Shown here: piece after piece, positions 17,082 to 26,507 of the stretch | Layout of the letters: the number at the start of each line of letters is the position of its first letter | Position numbering within the stretch: the first letter of the stretch is position 1 | NCBI RefSeq assembly: GCF_000619825.1 | Contig: NZ_JHUW01000007.1 | Span: forward strand, 1-64,000 | DNA: 64,000 bases | From: Prevotella sp. MA2016 | GTDB lineage: Bacteria > Bacteroidota > Bacteroidia > Bacteroidales > Bacteroidaceae | Direction: 5' to 3' | Notes under the pieces: generated by a model | What the model was told of the DNA's origin: nothing | Database searches by the model: none | Seen by the model: the letters and a program-made list of their open reading frames with translations, nothing else | Made by a program: the position numbers and the translations under genes

Positions 17082-18413
17082 TTAGAAAAAAAGCATGCGC
17101 TCAAGCCAATAAACCAGGATACCTGCAATATAACCAGTAAAGGCCACCCAGGTGATTCTCTTCATATACCATCCGAAAGTAATCTTCTCCAAGCCCATTA
17201 CTACGACACCTGCGGCCGAACCGATAATAAGCATTGAACCGCCCACACCAGCACAATAGGCCAGCAACTGCCAGAAGATACCATCAATAGCCATATCGCC
17301 AGTAGCAGCAACAGGATACATACCCATACAACCTGCTACCAAAGGTACATTATCAACGATAGAAGAAAGCACACCGATAATACCAGTCACCAAGAAATGG
17401 TTGCCCTCGAAAGTGCTATCAAGCACACCACCCAACAGGGTAAGCACGCCCACCTCCTGCAATACTGCCACTGCCATCAGAATACCAAGGAAGAACATGA
17501 TGGTTGACAAATCGATACGTGATAACAAATCGCTGACACGTTTTGCCATCGTATCATCATCAGATGCACTATAATGGAATATCTCTGTTACTGTCCAGAG
17601 CAGACCTAAAACGAGCAGGATGCCCATGAAAGGAGGCAGATGAGTGATTGTCTTGAAAATAGGTACAAAACAAAGACCACCGACACCAAGCCAGAAGATA
17701 ATGTCACGCTGTGACTTTGTGAACATGCTGACATCAGCTTTTGGCAGATTCTGCTCCTTGTCAAACTTGCCGTCCAACTGATACTGCAAGATAAAAGCAG
17801 GCACCAGCATAGAAACCAACGAAGGAATAAAAATCTCGGTAAGCACACCCTGAGTAGTAATAACACCCTTGATCCAAAGCATGATGGTTGTCACATCACC
17901 TATAGGCGAGAATGCACCTCCTGAATTAGCAGAGATAACCACCAAAGCAGCATAGATCAGACGGTCGTTACGACTCTGTACCAATTTGCGCAGTACCATA
18001 ATCATCACAATAGATGTGGTCAGATTGTCGAGGATAGCAGACAAGAAGAATGTCATAAAAGCCATTCGCCACATCAGCTTTCGCTTAGAACGGGTCTTCA
18101 GCGTATCTCTCACGAAATTGAAACCACCATTGGAATCCACAATCTCCACGATGGTCATGGCACCCATCAGGAAGAACAAGGTACCAGCAGCATCACCTAG
18201 ATGATGTTCAATAACATCGGATATATGATGTAGCACATCACTACCTATAAAGTTAGGATAATACGATATTGGATCGAGCATTAGCAGCGTCCAACATAAC
18301 ACACACATCAGCAGCGCTATGGCCGCCTTATTAACTTTTGTCAGGCTCTCAAGCGCTATACAAAGATAGCCGATGCAGAACACCACGACAATGAGAATTG
18401 TTAATGTTGACAT
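17082..18413 (-). CDS. nhaD: NhaD-type Na+/H+ antiporter
   Basis: The 443-residue protein is an ion-transporter superfamily membrane protein with about 11-12 hydrophobic segments. Motifs typical of NhaD are visible: SAILDNLTTSIVMIMV in the first half and SANSGGAFSPIGDVTTIML, with a second conserved region SSIVDNVPLVAG in the C-terminal half. It would exchange cytoplasmic Na+ (or Li+) for protons at the inner membrane. Length and motifs agree with the family. It is expressed from its own double promoter region, which contains a repeated module also found upstream of mnmA. Confidence 0.9.
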   Translation of the reverse strand: MSTLTILIVVVFCIGYLCIALESLTKVNKAAIALLMCVLCWTLLMLDPISYYPNFIGSDVLHHISDVIEHHLGDAAGTLFFLMGAMTIVEIVDSNGGFNFVRDTLKTRSKRKLMWRMAFMTFFLSAILDNLTTSIVMIMVLRKLVQSRNDRLIYAALVVISANSGGAFSPIGDVTTIMLWIKGVITTQGVLTEIFIPSLVSMLVPAFILQYQLDGKFDKEQNLPKADVSMFTKSQRDIIFWLGVGGLCFVPIFKTITHLPPFMGILLVLGLLWTVTEIFHYSASDDDTMAKRVSDLLSRIDLSTIMFFLGILMAVAVLQEVGVLTLLGGVLDSTFEGNHFLVTGIIGVLSSIVDNVPLVAGCMGMYPVAATGDMAIDGIFWQLLAYCAGVGGSMLIIGSAAGVVVMGLEKITFGWYMKRITWVAFTGYIAGILVYWLERMLFF

Positions 18414-18454
18414 TTTGTTTAGAATACTTTTTAATTATTGTTTTAAATTTGCCT

Positions 18455-18540
18455 GCAAAGGTACGAATAAGTGAGAAGAAAACCAAATATTATTTGAGTT
18501 TTCTCGAACGAAAGTACTTTAGAGCAAAGCTCAAAGGTAC
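18455..18540 (-). repeat. 86-bp dispersed promoter-bearing repeat, copy 2
   Basis: This tract aligns gap-free with 1431-1516. The block ggtacgaataagtgagaag plus aaaaccaaat recurs immediately beyond it (18537-18565), so the region contains one full copy and the start of a second tandem one. Confidence 0.75.
18456..18487 (-). promoter_or_regulatory. Proximal promoter of nhaD
   Basis: On the minus strand, TTTGG (18483-18487), 19 bp, then TACCTTTG (18456-18463). Confidence 0.7.
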
Positions 18541-18563
18541 GAATAAGTGAGAAGAAAACCAAA
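18532..18563 (-). promoter_or_regulatory. Distal promoter of nhaD (tandem copy)
   Basis: On the minus strand, TTTGG (18559-18563), 19 bp, then TACCTTTG (18532-18539). It duplicates the proximal promoter 76 bp upstream with near-identical spacer sequence. Confidence 0.65.
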
Positions 18564-18577
18564 TAAAACACGAAAAG

Positions 18578-18609
18578 TTTGTTGTTTAACAAAAAAGTTT
18601 GTATATTTG
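18578..18609 (+). promoter_or_regulatory. Promoter of the conserved unknown gene upstream of the CASDH gene
   Basis: TTTG (18578-18581), 20 bp, then TATATTTG (18602-18609), 8 bp before the ATG at 18618. Confidence 0.65.
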
Positions 18610-18617
18610 CACTCCAT

Positions 18618-19223
18618 ATGAACAACGAACTAAATAATGAAGTAAAGTGGAGTGAAAACATAGTTTTGGTAGATGCCGACTATGTGGATAATGTCACATT
18701 TAATCTGATTGTAAACTTCGAGCGGATGATAGGCAGACGCATTCCACAAGCGGATATTGCAAAATGGCTAGACTGCATTGCGCTCGATGGAGGCATCAGA
18801 GAAGGCGAAAACGAAATACAGGTGATATTGATTCACTCAAAAGACAAACAACAGATGAACAACTTCGTACCAGGCAACTACGTCAACGACCTTAGCGGTA
18901 AGGCTTTCAAAGACCACCTGGGCGAGTTTACCATCAATGCATATCAAGCCGAAGAATATGCCAAGACCAACGATTTCTTCAGCGAGGTTCTGGAACTGAT
19001 ATGCACACAAAAAGGCATCAAACGTGTGATGGTGATACCTAATGCCGAAGATGCTTATATATATAATAAGGTACGCGAAACACTACGACAGGCTGACGAT
19101 GAAGACAAACGTATCACCGTTTTTGCCATGCAGCCACAGGCTGGCGGCAATTACCGTCAGGAGATCTTGGGTTATTCGCTGATGGCAGCTCTTGGCATCA
19201 AAGCCGATGAGATTAAGGAATGA
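18618..19223 (+). CDS. Conserved hypothetical cytoplasmic protein (Bacteroidales type)
   Basis: The 201-residue soluble protein has no signal peptide or membrane segment. I do not recognise a catalytic motif. Visible stretches include NIVLVDADYVDNVTFNLIV near the N terminus and a closing QEILGYSLMAALGIKADEI. Its acidic, mixed alpha/beta look suggests a compact globular domain. I chose the ATG at 18618 because it directly follows a promoter -7 box. It precedes the carboxynorspermidine dehydrogenase gene by 39 bp on the same strand and may be co-transcribed with it. I vaguely associate this family with a Bacteroidales DUF, but cannot name it with confidence. Confidence 0.75.
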   Translation: MNNELNNEVKWSENIVLVDADYVDNVTFNLIVNFERMIGRRIPQADIAKWLDCIALDGGIREGENEIQVILIHSKDKQQMNNFVPGNYVNDLSGKAFKDHLGEFTINAYQAEEYAKTNDFFSEVLELICTQKGIKRVMVIPNAEDAYIYNKVRETLRQADDEDKRITVFAMQPQAGGNYRQEILGYSLMAALGIKADEIKE

Positions 19224-19262
19224 TAAGAATTGAAGAGTTGAAGAAATAAAAAAATATAGACT
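19224..19262 (+). repeat. 8-bp tandem repeat in operon spacer
   Basis: The 39-bp spacer contains aattgaag, agttgaag and aaataaaa in succession. It is the same class as the tracts at 43.1 and 45.3 kb. Confidence 0.5.
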
Positions 19263-20501
19263 ATGGCAAAAGTATTAATGATTGGCGCAGGTGGCGTAGC
19301 TACCGTTGCTGCATTTAAAATCGCTCAAAACGCTGACGTGTTTACAGAGTTTATGATTGCAAGTCGCCGAAAAGCAAAGTGCGATAAAATTGTGGACGAC
19401 ATCCACAAGGCCGGATATAAGATGGACATCAAGACAGCTCAGGTAGATGCTGATGATGTGGAACAGTTGAAAACACTGTTCAACGACTTCAAACCAGAGT
19501 TGGTTATCAACCTGGCCCTGCCCTATCAGGACCTGACAATTATGGATGCCTGCTTGGCATGCGGATGCAATTACCTGGATACTGCCAACTACGAGCCAAA
19601 GGACGAGGCTCACTTTGAATACTCATGGCAGTGGGCCTATCGCGACCGTTTTGAGAAAGCCGGACTCACAGCTATTCTCGGTTGCGGTTTCGACCCAGGC
19701 GTAACTAGTATCTACACTGCTTATGCTGCAAAACATCACTTCAAGGAGATTCAATATCTGGATATTGTTGACTGTAATGCTGGTGATCACCACAAGGCTT
19801 TCGCAACCAACTTCAATCCAGAAATCAATATCCGCGAGATCACCCAGAAGGGATTGTACTGGGAAGACGGCAAATGGGTTGAGACTGAACCGCTGGAGAT
19901 TCACAAAGACCTCACTTACCCAAACATTGGTCCACGTGACAGCTACCTGCTGCACCACGAAGAAATCGAGAGTTTGGTTATCAACTACCCCACTATCAAG
20001 CGTGCCCGTTTCTGGATGACTTTCGGTCAGCAGTATCTGAAGCACCTCGAAGTGATTCAGAACATTGGCATGAGCCGTATCGACGAGGTTGAGTACGAGG
20101 CTCCATTGGCCGATGGCACTGGTACCGCTAAGGTGAAGATTGTACCTCTGCAGTTCTTGAAGGCTGTACTGCCTAACCCACAGGATCTGGGTGAAAACTA
20201 TGAGGGCGAGACCTCTATCGGATGCCGCATCCGTGGTATAGGCAACGATGGCAAAGAGCATACCTACTATGTATATAACAACTGCTCACACCGCGCTGCT
20301 TATGAGGAGACTGGCATGCAAGGTGTCAGCTACACCACCGGTGTTCCTGCAATGATTGGCGCTATGATGTTCTGCAAAGGATTGTGGAACAAGCCAGGTG
20401 TTCATAACGTAGAGGAGTTTGATCCAGACCCATTCATGGAGCAGCTTAACAAACAGGGACTGCCTTGGCACGAGATTCATGACGGAAACTTAGAACTCTA
20501 A
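19263..20501 (+). CDS. Carboxynorspermidine dehydrogenase (saccharopine dehydrogenase family)
   Basis: The 412-residue protein belongs to the saccharopine dehydrogenase-like family. It has an N-terminal Rossmann motif GAGGVATVAAFKIA and the conserved GCGFDPGVTSIYTAYA segment. The sequence and length fit carboxynorspermidine dehydrogenase, which condenses a diamine with aspartate semialdehyde using NADPH in the alternative spermidine pathway common in Bacteroidota. The partner decarboxylase NspC is not in the window. A true saccharopine or lysine-pathway role is less likely. It lies between the conserved unknown gene and recA on the same strand. Confidence 0.85.
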   Translation: MAKVLMIGAGGVATVAAFKIAQNADVFTEFMIASRRKAKCDKIVDDIHKAGYKMDIKTAQVDADDVEQLKTLFNDFKPELVINLALPYQDLTIMDACLACGCNYLDTANYEPKDEAHFEYSWQWAYRDRFEKAGLTAILGCGFDPGVTSIYTAYAAKHHFKEIQYLDIVDCNAGDHHKAFATNFNPEINIREITQKGLYWEDGKWVETEPLEIHKDLTYPNIGPRDSYLLHHEEIESLVINYPTIKRARFWMTFGQQYLKHLEVIQNIGMSRIDEVEYEAPLADGTGTAKVKIVPLQFLKAVLPNPQDLGENYEGETSIGCRIRGIGNDGKEHTYYVYNNCSHRAAYEETGMQGVSYTTGVPAMIGAMMFCKGLWNKPGVHNVEEFDPDPFMEQLNKQGLPWHEIHDGNLEL

Positions 20502-20526
20502 ATTATTACCCAAAAGACATTAAACA

Positions 20527-21549
20527 ATGGCAAAAGAAAAAGAAGAGGCTTTGCAGCCTCAGACGGAGAAGATGAAAGCGCTGATGGCAGCCATGTCAAA
20601 GATTGAAAAAGACTATGGCAAGGGCTCAATCATGCGCATGGGAGACGAACAGATCACAAATGTAGAAGTAATACCTACTGGTTCAATAAGTCTGAATGCT
20701 GCATTAGGCGTTGGCGGCTATCCCAAAGGACGCATCATCGAAATATATGGTCCAGAATCGTCTGGTAAAACAACACTGGCCATACATGCTATCGCCGAAT
20801 GCCAGAAAACAGGTGGTATCGCTGCATTCATTGATGCCGAGCATGCTTTCGACCGCTTTTATGCAGCCAACTTAGGGGTTGACATTGATAACCTCTATAT
20901 CTCACAGCCCGACAACGGTGAACAGGCATTGGAGATTGCTGATCAGCTGATTCGCTCAAGCGCTATCGACATCATCGTTATCGACTCTGTGGCAGCTTTG
21001 ACACCTAAAAAGGAGATTGAGGGCGATATGGGCGATTCTGCAGTAGGACTTCAGGCACGCCTGATGAGCCAAGCGCTACGCAAGCTCACCTCTACCGTGG
21101 CAAAGACAAATACAACCTGTATCTTTATCAACCAGCTGCGTGAGAAGATTGGCGTGATGTTTGGTAATCCAGAGACCACTACTGGAGGTAACGCCTTGAA
21201 GTTCTATGCTTCTGTACGTCTTGACATCCGTAAGTCGCAAGCTATCAAGGACGGCGACAATATCATCGGAAACCTGGTAAAAGTGAAGGTTGTAAAGAAC
21301 AAGGTTGCTCCTCCATTCCGCAAGGCCGAGTTTGAGATCACCTTTGGTGAAGGCATCTCAAAAGTTGGAGAGATTGTTGACATGGGTGTTGAGTATGGCA
21401 TCATCAAGAAGAGCGGTTCATGGTTTAGCTATGAAGACTCTAAACTGGCTCAAGGCCGTGATGCTGTCAAGACCTTGCTTAAAGATAACCCTGAGCTTTG
21501 CGAAGAACTCGAAGCAAAAATTATGGAAGCCATCGCAGAAAAGCAATAA
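20527..21549 (+). CDS. recA: Recombinase RecA
   Basis: The 340-residue protein is a standard RecA, the ATP-dependent strand-exchange protein and SOS coprotease. Walker A is GPESSGKT (residues 75-82) and Walker B lies near [11 protein letters not shown]. The L2 region [20 protein letters not shown] is intact. The C-terminal tail is short and acidic. It begins 25 bp after the dehydrogenase gene and ends at a strong terminator, so it may be read through from upstream or from a promoter I could not identify. Confidence 0.98.
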   Translation: MAKEKEEALQPQTEKMKALMAAMSKIEKDYGKGSIMRMGDEQITNVEVIPTGSISLNAALGVGGYPKGRIIEIYGPESSGKTTLAIHAIAECQKTGGIAAFIDAEHAFDRFYAANLGVDIDNLYISQPDNGEQALEIADQLIRSSAIDIIVIDSVAALTPKKEIEGDMGDSAVGLQARLMSQALRKLTSTVAKTNTTCIFINQLREKIGVMFGNPETTTGGNALKFYASVRLDIRKSQAIKDGDNIIGNLVKVKVVKNKVAPPFRKAEFEITFGEGISKVGEIVDMGVEYGIIKKSGSWFSYEDSKLAQGRDAVKTLLKDNPELCEELEAKIMEAIAEKQ

Positions 21550-21560
21550 AGCATTTCTAC

Positions 21561-21599
21561 TAAAAAAAATCACCTCATTTTTAGAGGTGATTTTTTTTA
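21561..21599. terminator. Bidirectional intrinsic terminator
   Basis: A hairpin with stem core tcacctc/gaggtga, flanked by eight A and eight T residues, lies between convergent recA and the unknown secreted-protein gene. Its right edge includes that gene's stop codon. Confidence 0.9.
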
Positions 21600-23012
21600 G
21601 TATTCATCTTGAGATGAGCTCTTTCCACCCATCCAGCCTTTCACTGGCTGTACCTTCTTTTTGGGTTTCTTTCCACCATTCTTTCTAACTTCTGCTCCAT
21701 CTTTCACGCTGGTCTTCTTAACCACTCGCGAGCCATCAAACTCTACATACAACAGTTTGTCGTTAGAACGCTGGAAAATCCAGAAGTACTGTCCACCCTG
21801 ACCAGTTTCAACCTCATCGGGCTCACCCGCTGCCATCTGAACCTCATCTTCACTCATGCCGATACCAACATGGCCTTGACGAATCATTGCACGCGAAGCC
21901 TCACTCGTAACAACTTTCTTACCTGGACCTGGCGCAAACATCACACCGAAGAACTTCTCTGGTGCTCGTTCTGACTTATACTGATCCAGATAGCAGTCGG
22001 CAAAGAAAAAAGTGCCAAGTGTGGTATTCTTCAACTTGACGGTAGCCATATCATCTCCCTTATGAGGGGTTATCGATTCAATTACATATTCTGCCAGACG
22101 AGGAATAGACTGCATCTTATTGTAAACTTCACTCAGCATCTTCATAGGCAACTTGGTGTGTATCACCTTGCCTATATACAACTTATAGTTACGACTACTG
22201 ATAGACATTACATCATCCTGAAGCTCAAAAGAGTTATTAAAAAGATGGCGAGCCTCATCAGCCACAAACTCATCTGCACGCATGCCACAGTTTGTTCTCG
22301 ACATAGCTACATTCTGATAGAACTGATTGCCATCCTTATCCTCTACCACAATTTTAACAGGATACTTACGCGAACCCACACCTACGGCAACCACTTTCAC
22401 CTCCATATCCTGATCTACCTCTACATCCTCAAAACCCTCACCATCATACTCAGTATCTACACGATAGTACTTAGTCTTGGTATAGAGTATCTTATCAGTC
22501 AATTTCTCCCTCGCAATATCAACATCACCAAGATAAGCCAAGGTGGGAACACCTGTCTTCTGGAAGCAGTAGTCTTCAAAAGAGCCATAACCTATCTCAT
22601 AATAATAAGATTTGCCATCATCTTGACAAACAAAGTTGATAAGCGCATGACCATCCTTACTTTCAGAATGGCCCTTATAAATCATGATCTTATACTTCAT
22701 TGCCAGGTTGTTCACCTCCTTACCTGTAGAGACGTTGGTAAAAGTCTTTACCACCAAATCATACTTATCTGGCATCACCATAAACTTCATACCCTCCTCC
22801 CAGTCGCACAGACTGTAGAAACGAAAGTTCTGGCTGATGAAATCCTTGGAACTCTCCTCATCCTCCTCCTTGGCTTCGGCTATTTCATCTGCCATGTGAC
22901 TCTGAGCACTTTTAGTAGCACCCTTAGTCTTCACAATATAGGAGTTATTCTGGGCCGGGGCTGCCAGGAAGGCAAACACCATACAGGCGGTAAAAAACAT
23001 TTTTTTCATCAC
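21597..23012 (-). CDS. Uncharacterised secreted protein with a SmpA/OmlA-like C-terminal region
   Basis: The 471-residue protein starts with a signal peptide ending around FLAAPAQ. A long unassigned middle region follows. Near the C terminus, the stretch RQGHVGIGMSEDEVQMAAGE followed by PDEVETG resembles the small SmpA/OmlA (BamE-like) fold found in envelope proteins. The tail is very basic (GGKKPKKKVQPVKG). I do not recognise the main domain and make no functional claim. It is divergent from dnaK, from which it is separated by 180 bp, and has its own primary-sigma promoter (TATCTTTG at about 23040-23047, minus strand). Confidence 0.8.
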   Translation of the reverse strand: MMKKMFFTACMVFAFLAAPAQNNSYIVKTKGATKSAQSHMADEIAEAKEEDEESSKDFISQNFRFYSLCDWEEGMKFMVMPDKYDLVVKTFTNVSTGKEVNNLAMKYKIMIYKGHSESKDGHALINFVCQDDGKSYYYEIGYGSFEDYCFQKTGVPTLAYLGDVDIAREKLTDKILYTKTKYYRVDTEYDGEGFEDVEVDQDMEVKVVAVGVGSRKYPVKIVVEDKDGNQFYQNVAMSRTNCGMRADEFVADEARHLFNNSFELQDDVMSISSRNYKLYIGKVIHTKLPMKMLSEVYNKMQSIPRLAEYVIESITPHKGDDMATVKLKNTTLGTFFFADCYLDQYKSERAPEKFFGVMFAPGPGKKVVTSEASRAMIRQGHVGIGMSEDEVQMAAGEPDEVETGQGGQYFWIFQRSNDKLLYVEFDGSRVVKKTSVKDGAEVRKNGGKKPKKKVQPVKGWMGGKSSSQDEY

Positions 23013-23079
23013 TACCGATAGTTATAATATAGATTCTGTGTGCAAAGATAGAGTTTTTCGAATGAATATCCAAATATTT

Positions 23080-23135
23080 TGTGCCAAAATGACGTAATAA
23101 AAAACATTTTTAGCCTAAAAGGCCATTTTGGCACA
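23080..23135. repeat. 12-bp perfect inverted repeat upstream of dnaK
   Basis: TGTGCCAAAATG at 23080-23091 and its exact complement CATTTTGGCACA at 23124-23135 are 32 bp apart. The right arm forms the -24 half of the sigma-54-like dnaK promoter. Confidence 0.8.
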
Positions 23136-23144
23136 TGCTTTGCA
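23129..23144 (+). promoter_or_regulatory. Sigma-54-type (-24/-12) promoter of dnaK
   Basis: The 16-mer TGGCACatgctTTGCA matches the sigma-54 consensus TGGCAC-N5-TTGCW exactly, with the GG/GC dinucleotides correctly spaced. It would start transcription about 38 bases before the dnaK ATG. No TAnnTTTG box is visible between it and the gene. Confidence 0.65.
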
Positions 23145-23192
23145 ATCCAAATTGTGACAAATTGAGTATAAATAATAAAAAATATAAGAATT

Positions 23193-25109
23193 ATGGGAAA
23201 AATTATTGGAATTGACTTAGGAACTACCAACAGCTGTGTTGCCGTATTTGAAGGTAACGAGCCAGTAGTAATCGCCAACAGCGAGGGTAAGCGCACAACT
23301 CCTTCAGTAGTTGGTTTTGTTGATAACGGTGAGCGTAAGATCGGTGACCCTGCCAAGCGTCAGGCCATCACCAATCCTAAGAACACTGTTTACTCTATTA
23401 AGCGTTTCATGGGTGAAAACTGGCAGCAGACTGAGAAAGAGATCAATCGTGTGCCATACACTGTAGTCAACGAGGGTGGCTACCCACGTGTAGACATCAA
23501 TGGTCGTAAGTACACTCCACAGGAGATCTCGGCTATGGTTCTGCAGAAGATGAAGAAGACTGCCGAGGATTATCTCGGACAGGAGGTTACTGAGGCCGTA
23601 ATCACTGTGCCTGCTTACTTCTCTGACTCTCAGCGTCAGGCTACTAAAGAGGCTGGTCAGATTGCAGGTCTTGAGGTTAAGCGTATTGTCAATGAGCCTA
23701 CAGCCGCAGCACTGGCTTACGGTGTAGATAAGGCCAACAAGGATATGAAGATTGCTGTGTTCGACCTGGGTGGTGGTACATTCGATATCTCTATCCTGGA
23801 GTTCGGTGGTGGCGTATTTGAGGTGCTCTCTACCAATGGTGATACTCACCTGGGTGGTGACGACTTCGACCAGGTAATCATCGACTGGCTGGTACAGGAG
23901 TTCAAGAACGACGAGGGTGCCGACCTGAAGAGCGATCCTATGGCTATGCAGCGCTTGAAAGAGGCTGCTGAGAAGGCTAAGATTGAGTTGTCAAGCTCTA
24001 CTTCTACAGAGATTAACCTGCCTTACATCATGCCTGTAGCTGGTGTACCTAAGCACTTGGTTAAGACTCTGACTCGTGCCAAGTTCGAGCAGCTGGCTCA
24101 CGACCTGATTCAGGCTTGTCTGGCTCCATGTCAGAAAGCTATGTCAGATGCCAAGTTGAGCACCTCTGATATTGACGAGGTTATCCTCGTAGGTGGTTCA
24201 AGCCGTATCCCTGCTGTGCAGACACTGGTTAAGAACTACTTCGGTAAGGAGCCTTCAAAGGGTGTTAACCCCGACGAGGTAGTAGCCGTAGGTGCTTCTA
24301 TCCAGGGTGCTATCCTGAACAAGGAAGGTGGCGTAGGCGACATCGTACTGCTCGACGTTACTCCACTGACACTGGGTATCGAGACCATGGGTGGCGTCAT
24401 GACCAAGCTGATTGAGTCAAACAGCACCATCCCATGCAAGAAGAGCGAAATCTTCTCTACCGCTGCTGACAATCAGACAGAGGTAACCATCCACGTTCTG
24501 CAGGGTGAGCGCCCAATGGCTTCTCAGAACAAGAGTATCGGTCAGTTCAACCTGACAGGTATTGCTCCTGCACGTCGTGGTATTCCTCAGATTGAGGTAA
24601 CATTCGATATTGATGCCAATGGTATCCTTAAGGTATCTGCCAAGGATAAGGCTACTGGTAAAGAGCAGGCCATCCGCATCGAGGCTTCATCTGGCCTGTC
24701 ACAGGACGAGATCAACCGCATGAAAGCCGAGGCTGAGCAGAATGCCGAGAACGATAAGAAAGAGCGTGAGCGTATTGACAAGCTGAATCAGGCTGACTCA
24801 ATGATTTTCCAGACCGAGAATCAGTTGAAGGAGCTTGGCGATAAGATTCCTGCACAGTTCAAGCCAGAGATTGAGAAGGCTCTGCAGCAGCTGAAGGATG
24901 CCCACAAGGCAGGCGACGTTGCAGCCATCGACACAGCCATCGCAGCTCTGAACGCAGCTTGGCAGAATGCATCTCAGCAGATGTACCAGCAGAGCGGCGC
25001 AGCCGGTCAGCCTGGTGGCGATCAGTTCCAGGGCGGTCAGCAGCAGTCTCAGCAGGGCGGTGCTAAGCCCGAGGACATCCAGGATGCCGATTTCGAGGAG
25101 GTGAAGTAA
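23193..25109 (+). CDS. dnaK: Chaperone DnaK (Hsp70)
   Basis: The 638-residue protein is a full-length Hsp70. The N-terminal ATPase domain begins [13 protein letters not shown] and includes [13 protein letters not shown] and the LVGGSSRIP motif. The substrate-binding domain and lid follow, ending in a Gln/Gly-rich tail and the conserved [12 protein letters not shown]. It folds and holds client proteins with DnaJ and GrpE, neither of which is nearby. Codon use looks biased toward high expression. No CIRCE element precedes it; instead a sigma-54-like promoter and an inverted repeat are present. Confidence 0.98.
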   Translation: MGKIIGIDLGTTNSCVAVFEGNEPVVIANSEGKRTTPSVVGFVDNGERKIGDPAKRQAITNPKNTVYSIKRFMGENWQQTEKEINRVPYTVVNEGGYPRVDINGRKYTPQEISAMVLQKMKKTAEDYLGQEVTEAVITVPAYFSDSQRQATKEAGQIAGLEVKRIVNEPTAAALAYGVDKANKDMKIAVFDLGGGTFDISILEFGGGVFEVLSTNGDTHLGGDDFDQVIIDWLVQEFKNDEGADLKSDPMAMQRLKEAAEKAKIELSSSTSTEINLPYIMPVAGVPKHLVKTLTRAKFEQLAHDLIQACLAPCQKAMSDAKLSTSDIDEVILVGGSSRIPAVQTLVKNYFGKEPSKGVNPDEVVAVGASIQGAILNKEGGVGDIVLLDVTPLTLGIETMGGVMTKLIESNSTIPCKKSEIFSTAADNQTEVTIHVLQGERPMASQNKSIGQFNLTGIAPARRGIPQIEVTFDIDANGILKVSAKDKATGKEQAIRIEASSGLSQDEINRMKAEAEQNAENDKKERERIDKLNQADSMIFQTENQLKELGDKIPAQFKPEIEKALQQLKDAHKAGDVAAIDTAIAALNAAWQNASQQMYQQSGAAGQPGGDQFQGGQQQSQQGGAKPEDIQDADFEEVK

Positions 25110-25140
25110 TTTTCATAAATAACGAAAGAAAAACAACAAG

Positions 25141-25175
25141 AAAATCCGTGTAAACCAAGTGTTTACGCGGATTTT
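25141..25175 (+). terminator. Intrinsic terminator of dnaK
   Basis: A 15-bp stem with one G-U wobble (25141-25155 with 25161-25175) and a 5-base loop, followed by further T residues, 31 bp after the dnaK stop. Confidence 0.85.
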
Positions 25176-25176
25176 T

Positions 25177-25730
25177 CACTTTATACTAATTATTGAATTT
25201 CTCTTGTTTAATTGATATTATCATCGTTGACTAGAAAAAGAATTGCATCAGTAAATCAATTATACTTATGATATCTGATGTTTCTCTTAAGATATTGTTT
25301 ATTGATATCATCAATAGTGCTTAGCTCTACAAAATAACGGGAAATATCCTTGTTTTTACAAATAATGCTTTTATAATACAATTGTAAATTAAATCCAAAC
25401 CATGAAATTCAATCATCGAATTTTGTTCCCAAGGAAGCAACATCAGATTCACCATAAATAATGCAGGTCAAGAGGTAATACTAAAATATATTAAATTAAC
25501 ACTTGTTTTATATAAATTTATATTTATATTTGTAACTTTGCACTTACATCCTACAATGCCATGCCGATGATACTTTCATTGAGATATAGAGTGGTGTAGA
25601 AAGAGGGTGGAGCACTACATATTCAGAGGTGTACAACATAAACCAAAGGTATGAATGTTACGAGTTCTGTTTTGGGGACTGGGACTAATTTAGGAAGGAA
25701 CTATTTTTAATTTTCAAATAATTAAAAACT
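25177..25730. other. AT-rich intergenic region with possible leader promoter and decayed reading frame
   Basis: No intact gene is visible in these 554 bp, which are far more AT-rich than the flanks. TAACTTTG at 25533-25540 could be a -7 box (the -33 side is poor), which would leave a leader of about 185 bases before the acetyltransferase gene. On the minus strand, 25256-25408 is open for about 50 codons and adjoins other short open pieces in different frames, so it may be a decayed coding remnant. The remnant has no family that I recognise. Confidence 0.5.
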
Positions 25731-26507
25731 ATGGATAAATATATAAGCTATAAAAGCATTCCTCAAAAATGGGGATTGAAAGATGGGGACGTGGCCTTTA
25801 TTTCCTCTGATATAACAGATTTATTTGCCACATGCCTTGAAAACGGTGATAAATTTGATATTAATTCTTTTATAGATGAAATAATTAAAGTAGTAGGCAA
25901 GAATGGAACTGTTGTTTTTCCCACATACAATTGGGATTTTTGTCATAACGTTGCATTCAACTACAAAAAGACAAAGAGTAAAACAGGATGTTTGGGCGAG
26001 ATAGCTCTTAAAAGAGCCGATTTCAAAAGAACAAAGCATCCTATCTATTCTTTTGCTGTAGCTGGAAAAGATCAAGAGCTATTATGTAGTATGAATAACA
26101 TAACATCATTTGGATCAGATTCTCCTTTTGCATATTTTGAAAAGGTAAAAGCTAAAAATATTATCATTGATGTACCTTACAACCAGTGCTATACTTTCAT
26201 ACATTATATTGAACAAAAGATAGGAACACCATATAGATACGAAAAGGTTTTTACAGGTGAATATATAGAAGAAGATGGTACTTCTTCTATCAAGTCATAT
26301 TCAATGTACGTAAGAGATCTTGATTTGGATGTAGTTACTGATATGTATGAGATGGGGCAACTATTTGAAGAAAAAGGACTTTCGAATAGGATTAGAATAA
26401 ATGGGATAAACTTTTGGATTGTTGATATGGCATCAACCGTTCCGTTAATTGAAGATGATATAAGAAATAATCGTAGTAAGAAACTCTGTAAATACAAAGG
26501 GCAATGA
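25731..26507 (+). CDS. AAC(3)-family N-acetyltransferase
   Basis: The 258-residue protein matches the aminoglycoside 3-N-acetyltransferase (Antibiotic_NAT) fold. The early segment GDVAFISSDI, the GTVVFPTYNWDF stretch and the family-typical KRTKHPIYSFAVAGK are visible. Members found beside DUF4910 genes usually belong to surface-polysaccharide clusters and probably acetylate amino sugars, so an antibiotic-resistance role is not implied. The gene is AT-rich compared with the dnaK and lpxA neighbours. Its stop overlaps the next start (ATGA), so the two genes form a translationally coupled pair. Confidence 0.85.
   Translation: MDKYISYKSIPQKWGLKDGDVAFISSDITDLFATCLENGDKFDINSFIDEIIKVVGKNGTVVFPTYNWDFCHNVAFNYKKTKSKTGCLGEIALKRADFKRTKHPIYSFAVAGKDQELLCSMNNITSFGSDSPFAYFEKVKAKNIIIDVPYNQCYTFIHYIEQKIGTPYRYEKVFTGEYIEEDGTSSIKSYSMYVRDLDLDVVTDMYEMGQLFEEKGLSNRIRINGINFWIVDMASTVPLIEDDIRNNRSKKLCKYKGQ

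Noticed and set aside
22062..23021. Long plus-strand open frame of 319 codons antisense to the secreted-protein gene
   Set aside because: Its composition is typical of a reverse-complement shadow (many His, Ile, Leu, Thr runs). The minus-strand frame has a signal peptide, a promoter and a terminator.
23070..23091. Second, divergent sigma-54 promoter on the minus strand of the dnaK upstream region
   Set aside because: TGGCAC is present as the repeat arm, but five bases further the sequence is ATTTGG, not TTGC, so the -12 element fails.
23041..23192. CIRCE (HrcA) operator before dnaK
   Set aside because: The TTAGCACTC-N9-GAGTGCTAA pattern is absent; the inverted repeat there has a different sequence and 32-bp spacing.
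25256..25408. Minus-strand frame open for about 50 codons in the AT-rich region
   Set aside because: It is too short, has stops on both sides, and joins neighbouring pieces only by frame changes. It may be a gene remnant, but no family could be named.
25731..26507. Aminoglycoside-resistance gene
   Set aside because: The fold is AAC(3)-like, but coupling to a DUF4910 gene points to sugar modification, and the sequence does not let me place it with resistance enzymes.
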